DNA from: DATFLS01 sp964413425
GTDB lineage: Bacteria; Fidelibacterota; JAANXI01
Assembly: GCA_964413425.1 (NCBI GenBank)
Contig: CAYPST010000021.1
Coordinates: 1 to 51,154, forward strand
Length of the DNA: 51,154 bases
Direction of reading: 5' to 3'
The position numbers and the translations under genes were made by a program. Positions within the stretch are counted from its first letter, which is position 1. Each line of letters starts with the position of its first letter. The notes under the pieces were generated by a model that ran no database searches, was not told the DNA's origin, and saw only the letters and a list, made by a program, of their open reading frames with translations. Below are positions 23,122 to 33,039 of the stretch, piece by piece.

Positions 23122-25196
23122 TAGTCGTCTTCCCTCTCCCGCTTCGAGCGTTCGATGATCTCCTGCGCGATATCGGATGGCACTGTTTCATAATGATTGA
23201 ATTTTCGCTTGTGCATTCCCCGGCCCGCCGTGATGGAACGGAGGGTCGTCGAATACTTATACAAATTGGCTAACGGAATTTTCGCCCGGATAATCTGGAA
23301 ATGTCCATCGGAATCCATTCCCTGAATTTTTCCACGCCGTCCGGAGATATCTCCCATCACATCGCCCATGTATTCCTCCGGTACGGTCACTTCCACGTCG
23401 TAAATCGGTTCCAGGAGTATGGGGCTGGCGTCCATGAATGCGCCCTTGAACGCCATGGAACCGGCGACTTTAAAGGCGACGTCACTCGAATCTACCGAGT
23501 GGTGCGAACCATCGTATACGATTGCTCTGAGGTCCACCACTTTGTATCCGGCCAGAATCCCCTGCTCCATGATTTCTCGGACTCCCTTTTCCACTGATGG
23601 AATGAACTTCCCGGGGATCACCCCACCCACGACTGCATCCTCGAATTCGAACCCTTCCCCGCGCTTCAGGGGTTCGATGCGAATATAGGCGTCTCCGTAT
23701 TGACCGCGGCCTCCGGATTGCTTTTTGAATTTTCCCTGCTTCTCTGCCGCTCTTGTGATAGTCTCCCGATAGGGGATCCGCGGTTCTTCCAATTCGACAT
23801 CCATGTTAAATCGTTTTTTAATCCGGGAGACGACATTCTCCAGGTGCAGCTCTCCGAGCCCGGTGATGATGGTCTGACTCAATTCAGGATCAACTTCATA
23901 CCGAAAGGTGGGATCTTCTTCGTGCATGGTTGAGAGTGCCGTACTCAACTTGCCTTCGTCACCTTTGGCGGCGGCCTTAATTGCAGATCGGATCACCGGT
24001 TCCGGAAACTGAATCATCGGCAGCCGGATATTCTGGCTGCCGTCCGACAGGGTATCGTTGGTGTGGGTACTTTTGAGTTTGACGGCAGATACAATGTCTC
24101 CCGCATACGTCTGCTCCACCTCGATTCGTTTCTTTCCGTTCAGCACAAATAACTGGCCTAACCGCTCCTTTTCCTGTCGACTGGTGTTTTCCAGCTGCAT
24201 TCCCGCTTCAAGACGTCCACGATAGACTTTCAGAACAGACAGATCCCCGACATGCATTTCGCTCACGGTTTTGAATACAAACGCGACCGGCGGTGCATGC
24301 GGATCGCAGTCTATTACGGCCTCTTCACCATTCTGGGTTCCTCGTACAGGCGGCATTTCGGTGGGAGCCGGCGTGTAGTTTCCAATGAACTCCAGCAATC
24401 GATAAGTCCCAATGTTCTGGAGTGCAGATCCACACAGGACGGGGAACAGAGTATTTGCCACAATCGCCGTATGCAGGCCGCTGCGAAGATCGTCTTCTGT
24501 CATTGCGTCTTCGAAGAACTTTTCGAGCAGGGTGTCATCGGATTCCGCCACCAGCTCAACCAGCTCCTGATGCATCAATTCCGCCCGATCCTTCAGTGCA
24601 TCCGGAATGGGTTCTTCCACATATCTGCTTTTGCCGGAATCGAAGCTCAGTTTTTTCATTTTGATCAGGTCGATTACACCCTCGAGATCGGGACCCTCGT
24701 TTACCGGGATTTGCACAGGAAACACCTCTCTGCCAAACCGACCCTGCAGCTGGTTGAGCACACTGTCAAAGTCCACATGGTCTTTGTCGAGCATATTCAC
24801 GAAGATAATCCGGGGGCGGTTCAAATCGCCGGCGAAATTCCAGGTTAATTCGGTCCCGACTTCTATGCCAGACACGGCATGGACGACCAGAAGTGCCGTA
24901 TCAACAACAGAGAGCGCACCTTTGACCTCTCCTATGAAATCAGAATATCCCGGCGTGTCCAGTATATTGAACTTGATATCCATGGCTTCTGCATGCAGAA
25001 GAGAGGAATGAATGGAGATCTGCCGTTCAATTTCATCCTCGTTATAATCTGAGACTGTCGTTCCTTCTTCGATACTTCCTAACCGGTTCAATACCCCGGC
25101 ACGGTATAACATTGATTCGGCCAGCAGGGTTTTCCCCGCCGTGCTGTGTCCGATTAAGGCTACATTACGAATGTCACTTGATGCATACGATTTCAA
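23121..25196 (-). CDS. Elongation factor G-like translational GTPase (EF-G paralogue)
   Basis: A 691-residue GTPase with the five EF-G domains. The P-loop GHSTAGKT is at 16-23, then DTPGYSDF (G3), and SAL (G5). The G4 motif reads NMLD instead of NKxD, so the base-contacting lysine is replaced, a type of change I associate with EF-G paralogues rather than the main factor. Domain IV contains GGRGQYGDAYIRIEP, and the C-terminus shows GDISGRRGKIQGM. The canonical fusA usually sits with rpsL-rpsG-tuf; its absence here supports a paralogue with an auxiliary role in translation. The start is TTG at 25196 with AGGAGG 7 bases upstream. Coupled to the HIT gene by TAATG. Confidence 0.9.
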   Translation of the reverse strand: MKSYASSDIRNVALIGHSTAGKTLLAESMLYRAGVLNRLGSIEEGTTVSDYNEDEIERQISIHSSLLHAEAMDIKFNILDTPGYSDFIGEVKGALSVVDTALLVVHAVSGIEVGTELTWNFAGDLNRPRIIFVNMLDKDHVDFDSVLNQLQGRFGREVFPVQIPVNEGPDLEGVIDLIKMKKLSFDSGKSRYVEEPIPDALKDRAELMHQELVELVAESDDTLLEKFFEDAMTEDDLRSGLHTAIVANTLFPVLCGSALQNIGTYRLLEFIGNYTPAPTEMPPVRGTQNGEEAVIDCDPHAPPVAFVFKTVSEMHVGDLSVLKVYRGRLEAGMQLENTSRQEKERLGQLFVLNGKKRIEVEQTYAGDIVSAVKLKSTHTNDTLSDGSQNIRLPMIQFPEPVIRSAIKAAAKGDEGKLSTALSTMHEEDPTFRYEVDPELSQTIITGLGELHLENVVSRIKKRFNMDVELEEPRIPYRETITRAAEKQGKFKKQSGGRGQYGDAYIRIEPLKRGEGFEFEDAVVGGVIPGKFIPSVEKGVREIMEQGILAGYKVVDLRAIVYDGSHHSVDSSDVAFKVAGSMAFKGAFMDASPILLEPIYDVEVTVPEEYMGDVMGDISGRRGKIQGMDSDGHFQIIRAKIPLANLYKYSTTLRSITAGRGMHKRKFNHYETVPSDIAQEIIERSKREREDD

Positions 25197-25389
25197 GGTT
25201 CACCTCCTCTACTCCTCATTCTCCTGGTACACCGCATGTCGGTGCTGAATTTTCTCTTCTCCGCTTGTTTATCTGGGATAACATTGCTGCGCTGACTGCT
25301 TTCATATATTTGCTGAGGTCGAAAATATAAGAATGAACAACTAGCACCGATTTCCCAATCCATGATTCTACATTTTTTTCCTATGAGGA

Positions 25390-27393
25390 TCAAGGCGTTT
25401 CTCCGTGGGAACCGTTCCCTTCCGTTAACGACATCATGCCGGCGTTTTCAACAGATTTCACCAGGAGCACTACAATGGTAAAATCATCCTGCAAATCCTG
25501 TCCATCCGTGAACGTATTGACATCGTCACTGATCATCGTGATAATTTGCTCAGCGGTGAAATCCCGATTCCGTTTTTGCAGGAGTTTCATCAATCGATCT
25601 ACTTCGTAATACGGGCCATCCGGCGACTGCGCCTCGGTAATGCCGTCCGTATATAACACTAACATATCACCGGACTCCAGCTGCACGATCTGTTCATTAT
25701 ATTGTGAGTCTTCCAGCGCTCCGATGACCGGTCCGCCCACGGTTAATTCTTCACACCGGCCATCTTCGTGCACCAGCAGCGGGGGATTGTGCCCGCCGTT
25801 GGTGTAGGTGATCCTGCCCGTCTCCGTTTCCAGCTCGCCGTAAAAAAAGGTAGTATATTTTTCGGAATTGGTGGATTCCACCAACAGTTCGTTCAGCCGG
25901 CCGACCATCTCGTGAATCGGATTCTTGCTTCGGATACGGCTTCGATAGCCGGCATAAAGGTTGGCCATCAGGATCGCTCCGGGAATCCCCTTCCCGGCCA
26001 CATCCCCGATGGCAATCCCGATCTTGCCGTTCGCAAACTGGTGGACATCATAAAAATCTCCGCCAACTTGCTGAGAGGGCTCACAGATGGCCGCGAATTC
26101 ATAATTAGAGTTCTCCGGCAGATTCTTTGGGAGGAAGGCCCGTTGAATTTCTCTGGCGATTTCCATATCGCGTTTGAATTGTTTCGTTTCGCTGACTTCC
26201 TGATAGAGGGTGGCATTTTCGATGGCAATGGAGACCTGCTCGGAGAATGCGGTCAGCCGGTCCAGATCGCTCTTGGAGAAGGCATTTTCAACATCGCTTT
26301 CCAGATTGAAGGCGCCAATCACCTTGTCTTTCTGATTATCATAGATTGGTACGCACATTTCCGAGACGGTCTCCGGACGCACAGCCACGTAATGGGAGGC
26401 TTCGGAGACCAATCCCACGATAATCGGTCTGCGCTCGGCGATGCATTGTCCGACGATTCCGCTCTCAATCTTCATGGTAATTTCGTTCCGGTCCACATCC
26501 TGGTAGCCCCTGATCACCATCTCATAGACTTCATTCACCGGCTCCCGAACCAGGAAAATCCCGGCTGCGGAATAATCCACCACCTGATTCAGTGAATCGA
26601 TCACCAGCTGCAGCACCCGGTTCAGATCGAGCGAGGAGGTGATCTTTTTGGAAATTTCAAACAGCGTGTTTTTCTGCAGTGCCTCCCAGCGCACTTCATT
26701 ATAGAGTTTGGAGTTCCGCAGGACGATACCGAGATATTCCGCGAAATCCTGCAAATATCCATCTTCCCAGTCCCGGATAAACTCATAGGGAATATTGCTG
26801 GTTAAGATTGCCCCGGTGAGCGCATCGTTCAGCTTCAACGGAATCGCATAGTTGAACAGCTTGTATTCTTTGAAACGATAATCGCGCTGGCGCTGCGGGG
26901 TGGGATTATACTGCAGTGCCTGCCGATTAACCTTGCTGATCCGCCCTTTCTCTTCCATGTGTTTGATAATGTCCGAGTCCTGATCAATGTTGACATTATC
27001 CAGGTTAATGGGTTCCGGTGCCCGGTAATTCACGATGCTGTAGTGGCCGTTATCGGCCAGTGCAATCGCCAGGATCCTGGCCTCGAAAATCTCACCCAGT
27101 TCGACCAGCACATGGTCAACAATTTCTCCGTGCCGCTGGGTGATTTGAAGACTCCGCATCAATTCCCGGATACGCTGGCTGTTTTCAAAGTACAGAGGAT
27201 TTAATATCCGGGTGAGTGTTTTGCGAACCACACGCCGCAATGGCCGAACTGTGGAGAGAATCAGAACGATGGACAGCAGGATCAGAACACCGGGGGGTTG
27301 TCCTATCAGCGGAATCTCATACAGCAGAAAGATTCCACCGGAATATATCGCAACCATGGTTAACCACACCAGGATACTATCCGTTTTTCTCAA
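25390..27393 (-). CDS. Membrane-anchored GAF-GAF-SpoIIE (PP2C) serine phosphatase
   Basis: A 667-residue signalling protein. Two N-terminal transmembrane helices (about 8-26 and 32-48) are followed by two GAF sensor domains (about 85-225 and 250-410; the second includes GIVGQCIAERRPIIV) and a SpoIIE/RsbU PP2C phosphatase domain (about 430-650) with metal ligands in QQVGGDFYDVHQ, GDVAGKG, TNGGHNPPLL and LYTDGITEA. Such enzymes usually dephosphorylate an anti-sigma-factor antagonist in a partner-switching cascade; no partner is in the window. The start is a TTG at 27393 with GAGGAG about 10 bases upstream, inside the end of the preceding small gene (17-bp overlap), so translation is probably coupled. 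Confidence 0.93.
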   Translation of the reverse strand: MRKTDSILVWLTMVAIYSGGIFLLYEIPLIGQPPGVLILLSIVLILSTVRPLRRVVRKTLTRILNPLYFENSQRIRELMRSLQITQRHGEIVDHVLVELGEIFEARILAIALADNGHYSIVNYRAPEPINLDNVNIDQDSDIIKHMEEKGRISKVNRQALQYNPTPQRQRDYRFKEYKLFNYAIPLKLNDALTGAILTSNIPYEFIRDWEDGYLQDFAEYLGIVLRNSKLYNEVRWEALQKNTLFEISKKITSSLDLNRVLQLVIDSLNQVVDYSAAGIFLVREPVNEVYEMVIRGYQDVDRNEITMKIESGIVGQCIAERRPIIVGLVSEASHYVAVRPETVSEMCVPIYDNQKDKVIGAFNLESDVENAFSKSDLDRLTAFSEQVSIAIENATLYQEVSETKQFKRDMEIAREIQRAFLPKNLPENSNYEFAAICEPSQQVGGDFYDVHQFANGKIGIAIGDVAGKGIPGAILMANLYAGYRSRIRSKNPIHEMVGRLNELLVESTNSEKYTTFFYGELETETGRITYTNGGHNPPLLVHEDGRCEELTVGGPVIGALEDSQYNEQIVQLESGDMLVLYTDGITEAQSPDGPYYEVDRLMKLLQKRNRDFTAEQIITMISDDVNTFTDGQDLQDDFTIVVLLVKSVENAGMMSLTEGNGSHGETP

Positions 27394-27700
27394 CGTCAGA
27401 CCGCTCCTCTGTTATGTTTGAATCCACACCTTCCTCTGCGGCGATTTCTTCCAGAAATTCCCGTACCACCGGCACGATATAGATGTTCGACAGATTAAAC
27501 CGCAACAAATTCCGTGCAAGCATTCTCAGTTTGGTCGGTAATAGATGATGCTTATTTAAAACGATTCGACGATCCTGCTGAACCCGGCAATACCCGCCGT
27601 TAAAGTCACCTTTTTCATGTACTATTTCAATATCAAGACGTTCCGCAAGTTCCGTCAACAACTGATATAATTGTTGGTGATATAATTGTTGGTCTTTCAT
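27377..27700 (-). CDS. Conserved-looking small protein, unknown function
   Basis: A 107-residue soluble protein that I do not recognise. Residues 1-30 are predicted helical (QLYQLLTELAERLDIEIVHE), then a beta-like stretch GGYCRVQQDRRIVLNKHH suggests a small alpha/beta fold, and the C-terminus is acidic (EEIAAEEGVDSN). The start at 27700 has GAGGA 6 bases upstream. It begins 9 bases after manC ends and overlaps the phosphatase gene by 17 bases, so it belongs to the same transcript. A link to the phosphatase or to sugar-nucleotide metabolism is guesswork. Confidence 0.75.
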   Translation of the reverse strand: MKDQQLYHQQLYQLLTELAERLDIEIVHEKGDFNGGYCRVQQDRRIVLNKHHLLPTKLRMLARNLLRFNLSNIYIVPVVREFLEEIAAEEGVDSNITEERSDVEKNG

Positions 27701-27709
27701 GTCGCATCC

Positions 27710-28777
27710 TCAGAGATACTTAGTCATCCCTTTTTTCTCCAATGCTCCAACCAGTTTTTTCACCTCTTCGGCCTTGCTTCTTTCAACCACCATGGTCACA
27801 TCCTCGGTATTAATGATCACCATATTCTCCAGTCCGACCGTGGCCACAAACCGGTCGGGCGAGTACACATAATTCCCTGTGGATTCCAGCAGTAATGCTT
27901 CTCCACGAACCACATTCTCGCGGTCATCTTTTTCGGCCAGATCATACACGGAGGTCCAGGATCCTAAATCGCTCCAGAAAAATTCCCCCCGAACCACATA
28001 CACATTGCCGGATTTCTCCATAACCCCGTAATCGACGGATTCACTCCGCAGTGTTTTCCATTCGCGCTCCACAATTTGAAAGTAATCCTCGGCACCCAGA
28101 GCATCTTTAATCGTCATGGCACTGTCATACAGTTCGGGCATATGTGCTTTCATCTGCCTCAGAATGGTATCCGTTCTCCAGACAAACATCCCGCTGTTCC
28201 AGAGAAAATCTCCGCTCTGCAGGAATCGCTGGGCGGTATTGAAGTTCGGCTTCTCCGCAAAGGTTTTCACTTTATATACCTTCTCCTGTACGAGAGGTTT
28301 TTTCATATCGTATTGGATGTAGCCGTATCCCGTGGCCGGGCGGGTGGGTTCAATACCGAAGGTGACCAGGCAATTTTTTTCCCGAACCGCTTCTCCTGCT
28401 ATCTCCAGATCATTGAAAAATAAATCCTCCTTCATAATCAAATGATCTGACGGGAACACTCCCATCACCGCATCCTCATCCATCGCCATGATATTGATGG
28501 CACTCAGGGCGATGGCAGGAGCGGTATTTTTTCCAAAGGGTTCGATAAGCAGGTTCTCATCCGGTAATTCCGGTATATCCTTGCGAATCCCTGGTGCCTG
28601 CGCTTGATTGGTTATAATGAAGATTTCACTATAGTCTGATATTTGATGCAGCCGATCAACCGTCACCCGTAACATGGATCGGTCGTTCAGTATGTTCAGT
28701 AATTGCTTTGGCCTGTCTTTTCTGCTGCGGGGCCAAAATCGTTTACCAACGCCTCCTGCCATAATTACACTATACAT
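27710..28777 (-). CDS. manC: Mannose-1-phosphate guanylyltransferase
   Basis: Makes GDP-mannose from mannose 1-phosphate and GTP for polysaccharide, glycan or compatible-solute synthesis. The 355 residues carry the nucleotidyltransferase signature AGGVGKRFWPRSRKDRPKQ at the N-terminus, GVFPSDHLI near residue 110, EKPNFNTAQRFLQSGDFLWN (about 170-190) and FFWSDLGSW near residue 270. The phosphomannose isomerase half of bifunctional ManC enzymes is absent, so it is the short type. The start has AGGAG 6 bases upstream. It lies between dapF and a small gene in the leftward array; no other GDP-sugar genes are near. Confidence 0.93.
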   Translation of the reverse strand: MYSVIMAGGVGKRFWPRSRKDRPKQLLNILNDRSMLRVTVDRLHQISDYSEIFIITNQAQAPGIRKDIPELPDENLLIEPFGKNTAPAIALSAINIMAMDEDAVMGVFPSDHLIMKEDLFFNDLEIAGEAVREKNCLVTFGIEPTRPATGYGYIQYDMKKPLVQEKVYKVKTFAEKPNFNTAQRFLQSGDFLWNSGMFVWRTDTILRQMKAHMPELYDSAMTIKDALGAEDYFQIVEREWKTLRSESVDYGVMEKSGNVYVVRGEFFWSDLGSWTSVYDLAEKDDRENVVRGEALLLESTGNYVYSPDRFVATVGLENMVIINTEDVTMVVERSKAEEVKKLVGALEKKGMTKYL

Positions 28778-28821
28778 ATTATCTCCTGTTTTTTTTCTGC
28801 TCTCACTCGAACCAATTGAAT

Positions 28822-29634
28822 TTACGGGGCCAGATACTCCTGAACTTTTCCATTGAGAATTATCTCGCCGGTATACACTTCATCTACACTTCCCCAGAGA
28901 ATCCAGTCTTCTTTTTGCCGGGTGACCCGGAGCGGACCGCCGCCGACCTCTATATTCGCCGGAATCCGCAGTGATGACGTATGTTCTGCAATAATTACAG
29001 AGGCCAGAATTCCCGTCCCGCATGACAGCGTCTCATCCTCCACTCCCCGTTCATAGGTTCGAATTTTGAGGACAGATCCATCGAACTGGACAAAATTAAC
29101 ATTGGTGCCTTCGGGTTGGAATCGCCGGTCGAATCGATAGCGAGCCCCGACTCGGAGCACATCTTCCCGGGCTATTTCGTCAGTGAACAGTACCAGATGG
29201 GGAACACCGGTATCAATATACCATCCTGATCTCCCTCCCTCGAGAGAGATCTGCCGGGCTTCCGATTGGACCATCAGGGACACCCCCAGTTGATTATCAC
29301 GTTCGAAGATCCGGTGAGCGCCATCATCGGCAATAAAGTGGCCGTCACTTTCCCAGAGACCGAGCTGCCGCGCGAGCCAGGCCAGTGCACGGCCTCCGTT
29401 GCCACACATGGCAGCAACGGAACCATCGGCGTTCAGATACCGCATACGGAAATCCATCGCGTGGTCATCCTCATCCTCCAGCAGGAGAAGGCCATCGGCC
29501 CCCACACCGGTGTGACGAGCACACACTGCGGCTGTGAATTCCGGGAGTCGAGCGGCCACTAATTTTGGTTCGCGATGGTCGATTACGACAAAGTCATTTC
29601 CCGTCGCAGACAACTTCCAGAAAGGCAACCCCAT
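28822..29634 (-). CDS. dapF: Diaminopimelate epimerase
   Basis: Interconverts LL- and meso-diaminopimelate for lysine and peptidoglycan synthesis. The two catalytic cysteines are present: Cys77 in MCGNGGRAL and Cys205 in LSCGTG. The substrate motif KLSATGNDFVV is at the N-terminus and EGTNVNFV near residue 175. Length (270) is normal. It starts 4 bases after the upstream lipoprotein gene ends, so the pair is cotranscribed. The window contains no other lysine-pathway gene. Confidence 0.96.
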   Translation of the reverse strand: MGLPFWKLSATGNDFVVIDHREPKLVAARLPEFTAAVCARHTGVGADGLLLLEDEDDHAMDFRMRYLNADGSVAAMCGNGGRALAWLARQLGLWESDGHFIADDGAHRIFERDNQLGVSLMVQSEARQISLEGGRSGWYIDTGVPHLVLFTDEIAREDVLRVGARYRFDRRFQPEGTNVNFVQFDGSVLKIRTYERGVEDETLSCGTGILASVIIAEHTSSLRIPANIEVGGGPLRVTRQKEDWILWGSVDEVYTGEIILNGKVQEYLAP

Positions 29635-29638
29635 TATC

Positions 29639-31309
29639 TCAGTCCATAAATTTCAGATTAACTGCAGAAGTCTCCCATCGGGATCGTACGTCGATGCTGT
29701 CCTGAAATATAATGAATTTCTCAGAAGGCACAAAGGGGAGAGGTCGTCCCATGGTATATGTGGCAGACGAGTCAGCATCATAGTATGCTTCAAGCCAGTA
29801 TGTTCCGGGCAGCAACCGTTTGAATTCATAACGAAACTGGTTATTCACCCGGGTTTGATAGTCACGCTCCGGATCCCCCAGGTGTGCCCGGACCCGAATC
29901 AGCCCGGGCGTCCATGCCTCCGGTGCTTCAACCTGGCCGGTGACGGAGCCGTATCGAGTTCCTGATTCAAATTGGAAACTGCCGGAGGTGAGGGAATCGC
30001 TGTACGTGGAATCGCGGAGATCACGGACTAACGAATCTATTAGTGTCCATTCCAACCACTGGCTGGCTGGCCAGAGGGAATCAGGAAAAGCCACCAGTGT
30101 ACGATCGTCTCTCCAGATTATATCATAGTAACTGGTATCAATATTTTCAATAAGCAGGATACTGTCCGGCGGGAGCGGTTGGATAGCACGAGCATATTGG
30201 ACGACAAACTCCCCGGATTGAGGCACCTCCGTTGCACTGTCCTGAATACTGATGGAAGGCGGATCTAACGACAGGGTATCTTCCGTGTCCGACAGTGCTA
30301 TATCACGCCGGTCGCGCTGAGTTCCGAAGGGGAGACCGAATGTATCTGTGAGATCACGGGCAAGAAACAGGTAAGAGCTATCCGGTATCAATTGGTATTG
30401 TTCAAGATAATACTCCGAAGGTTCCTCTCCCTGTGATACGGCAGCCGGGAGAAGAGTATCGTTCTGCTGGTCGACAAAAACGAAGTTATGTTCATCCGGG
30501 TGTTGTTGCGGTGCCCGGTTGAATCCGGCTGTCAACTGGTGACGATTTTTCTGGCTGACCGTTGTTAAGACAAGGGAGTCCGCCGGATATTGAAACATCT
30601 TCATGCGCAATGAGGAGGTGGCAACAGAATCGGTAACCGTCCAGAAGGTATCAGAAGGAATGCCGGTCTGTTCACCCGGATCATAAAGATAATTCCGGTT
30701 CTGATCCCCTATCGCCAGGAAAAAATACTCACCCGGTTGCATACTGCTGAACTGAAACATCCCCTCAGGTCCCGGATTACTGATATAATCCGGCCGGCGG
30801 CGCAGCAGTGAATCTAACCGTACCTCTGCCTTCCTGTATGCAATGACGGTGACATTTCCTTCCTTGGTTTCAGGGCGAAAGATCCGGCCTTGCATGATCC
30901 CCCTGTCAATTTCGGTGCCGGTGCTGAAAGCGAGCTGGTAGCTCTGTGACAATCTATTGCCGCGCAAATCCGCGATCCCGGTTCCGAGTGTGATAATGTA
31001 GGTCGTGGAGTCCTGCAGCGGATCCGCAAAATCGATGGTCACGGTACTCCGGCTCACGTCCACTTCATATTCAGTGGAGATATAGGGCGAAATAAAAATT
31101 GCCGGAGCCACCGAACGACGATTCAAATATTCTGAGAACCGAAAGACAATTTCTGTGGTGGTCGATACTCCGACCGTATCCGGCTTCGGTTGAGTTTCCA
31201 CAATTCTGGGTGGCGTTTTATCCTCGGCCCCCCCCGGAGGCGGCGCCTCACTGGCGCAGGAGATGAACAGAATGAATAACCCCAGTCCGGTCTGTTTCAG
31301 AATTTGCAT
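29639..31309 (-). CDS. Lipoprotein with N-terminal Big_5 (Ig-like) domain
   Basis: A 556-residue secreted lipoprotein. The signal peptide ends in the lipobox FISC (Cys18), followed by a proline-rich acidic linker. The next roughly 95 residues (TPPRIVETQPKPDTVGVSTT, then IVFRFSEYLNRRSV) are a typical bacterial Ig-like Big_5 domain. The remainder is beta-rich, with a carboxypeptidase-regulatory-like segment (GMFQFSSMQPGEYFFLAIGD) and a similar one near the C-terminus (FRYEFKRLLPGTYWLEAYYD). Such proteins are common in FCB bacteria and probably sit in the outer membrane or envelope; function unknown. It starts 11 bases after hyuB and ends 4 bases before dapF. Confidence 0.88.
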   Translation of the reverse strand: MQILKQTGLGLFILFISCASEAPPPGGAEDKTPPRIVETQPKPDTVGVSTTTEIVFRFSEYLNRRSVAPAIFISPYISTEYEVDVSRSTVTIDFADPLQDSTTYIITLGTGIADLRGNRLSQSYQLAFSTGTEIDRGIMQGRIFRPETKEGNVTVIAYRKAEVRLDSLLRRRPDYISNPGPEGMFQFSSMQPGEYFFLAIGDQNRNYLYDPGEQTGIPSDTFWTVTDSVATSSLRMKMFQYPADSLVLTTVSQKNRHQLTAGFNRAPQQHPDEHNFVFVDQQNDTLLPAAVSQGEEPSEYYLEQYQLIPDSSYLFLARDLTDTFGLPFGTQRDRRDIALSDTEDTLSLDPPSISIQDSATEVPQSGEFVVQYARAIQPLPPDSILLIENIDTSYYDIIWRDDRTLVAFPDSLWPASQWLEWTLIDSLVRDLRDSTYSDSLTSGSFQFESGTRYGSVTGQVEAPEAWTPGLIRVRAHLGDPERDYQTRVNNQFRYEFKRLLPGTYWLEAYYDADSSATYTMGRPLPFVPSEKFIIFQDSIDVRSRWETSAVNLKFMD

Positions 31310-31320
31310 AATAATCAGTC

Positions 31321-32898
31321 TTATGTCTTTGATTTCCCGAATCCGAAACCCCCGCCCCCTGGTGTCTCAATCCGGATGATATCTCCGGCCTTTCCTGAGA
31401 TGTTAAACTTAGAAGGCAACGATCTAACCTGATCCCCTGATTGCAGAGAATTCCGGCCGCATTGTCCCGGACATCCGCCCTGAAGGCCGTAAGGTGCGAT
31501 GGTTCGTCGCTCACTCAGCAGTGTAATAGACGCGTCGGTTAATAACCGGATTGCACGCACGATGCCGTCCCCACCCCGTTGTTCACCGTCGCCGCCGGAT
31601 TCCTTCCTGAGATGATATTCGGTGACCCGCATCGGATAGGTGATTTCCAGAGCCTCAATGGGAGTATTCATGGTGTTCGTCATATGTGTATGTATGCCGT
31701 CGATTCCCGGTTTGGTCGGCCGCGCCCCCATTCCCCCGGCGATAGTTTCGTAATAGCCGAACGGGGTTCCCGACTCCCCGATTCCTCCGACGGCCAGATT
31801 ATTCATGGTGCCCTGGCTGGCGGCAGGGACCCGGTCCGGGATCACCTCGGCGAATGCCCTGAACACAACATCGACAATCCGCTGCGAAGTTTCCACGTTT
31901 CCCCCTGCCACCGCAGCAGGGGATCGGGCATTGACCACCGTACCTTCCGGGGCGCGAATCGTGAGGGGGCGAAAACCGCCTTCATTTACGGGAATGGGCG
32001 TGCCGGCAAACGCCCGGAAGCAGTACACAGTCGCAGAATAGGTAATGGCATACACGGCATTCAAACTCCCCGACACCTGGGGTGCGGATCCTGTGAAATC
32101 CACGGTGGCATTGTTTCCGTCAATCTGCAGGGTACACTGAATTTTCACTGATCCCTCTGAGATCCCGTCATCATCCAGGTGATCGCACGCTGTGTAAGTC
32201 CCGTCCGGAATCGCTTGTAGTTCCTTCCGCATAAGTTGCTCGGAATAATCCATCACCTGGGCCATGAACTTCCGTATTTCAGGGAGACCGTACCGCTCGA
32301 CAAGTTCAAGAAGTCGTTTGGCGCCAACTTTCAGGGAAGCCGTTTGCGCCGCCAGATCTTCCCGGCGTTCCTGGGGTGTCCGCACGTTATTCAAAAATAA
32401 CCCCGCGAACTCTTTATTGGGCTTCCCGGCTGCAATCCATTTCAGCGGCGGAATTATCTGGCCCTCCTGGTAAATCTCCGTGGCCAGTGGCATAGAGCCT
32501 GCCGACATGCCGCCGACATCCGCATGATGGGCCCGGTTGGCTGCGAAAAATGCCGGCGAACCATCCTTCTCCACATACACCGGCGCAATCATAGTAATAT
32601 CCGGAAGATGCGTCCCTCCTCTATAGGGATCGTTCAGAATGATAATATCGTCCGGCTGGAAATCGCATTCTTCGATGGCGGTTTTCACAGAGAGCGGCAT
32701 GGAGCCAAGATGCACCGGCATATGCTCTCCCTGGGCAACCAGGGCACCCTCGCCGGTAAAAATCGCACAGGAATAGTCCCGCCGTTCTTTGATATTGGGC
32801 GAAGAGGCGGATCGCATAAGCGTTCCGCCCATCTCTTCCGCCACTGCGGTAAACAGACTGCGGAAGATCTCCAGCCGCACCGGATCAAGATTAGTCAT
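31321..32898 (-). CDS. hyuB: Hydantoinase B/5-oxoprolinase HyuB-type subunit
   Basis: With HyuA forms an ATP-dependent amidohydrolase acting on 5-oxoproline, hydantoins or related lactams. The 525 residues start with the family signature LEIFRSLFTAVAEEMGGTL, followed by IKERRDYSCAIF, IILNDPYRGGTHLPDITM and MTNTMNTPIEALEITYP. The C-terminus is glycine-rich (GDIIRIETPGGGGFG). Substrate cannot be told from sequence. It is separated from hyuA by sfsA in the same orientation, an uncommon order for a two-subunit enzyme. The start is the ATG at 32898 with no strong ribosome site. Confidence 0.92.
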   Translation of the reverse strand: MTNLDPVRLEIFRSLFTAVAEEMGGTLMRSASSPNIKERRDYSCAIFTGEGALVAQGEHMPVHLGSMPLSVKTAIEECDFQPDDIIILNDPYRGGTHLPDITMIAPVYVEKDGSPAFFAANRAHHADVGGMSAGSMPLATEIYQEGQIIPPLKWIAAGKPNKEFAGLFLNNVRTPQERREDLAAQTASLKVGAKRLLELVERYGLPEIRKFMAQVMDYSEQLMRKELQAIPDGTYTACDHLDDDGISEGSVKIQCTLQIDGNNATVDFTGSAPQVSGSLNAVYAITYSATVYCFRAFAGTPIPVNEGGFRPLTIRAPEGTVVNARSPAAVAGGNVETSQRIVDVVFRAFAEVIPDRVPAASQGTMNNLAVGGIGESGTPFGYYETIAGGMGARPTKPGIDGIHTHMTNTMNTPIEALEITYPMRVTEYHLRKESGGDGEQRGGDGIVRAIRLLTDASITLLSERRTIAPYGLQGGCPGQCGRNSLQSGDQVRSLPSKFNISGKAGDIIRIETPGGGGFGFGKSKT

Positions 32899-33039
32899 GC
32901 TGAATGCTCAAAATACTTTTCATCTCTTTCTGACGGTTGACTCATTTTTATGCAATATTTCCAGAGGACAGCATACATAACGCACTGGATTTTTCCAGAC
33001 TATCCTGCCGGTATGCAGACTGCCCCATTCCATAAGATT

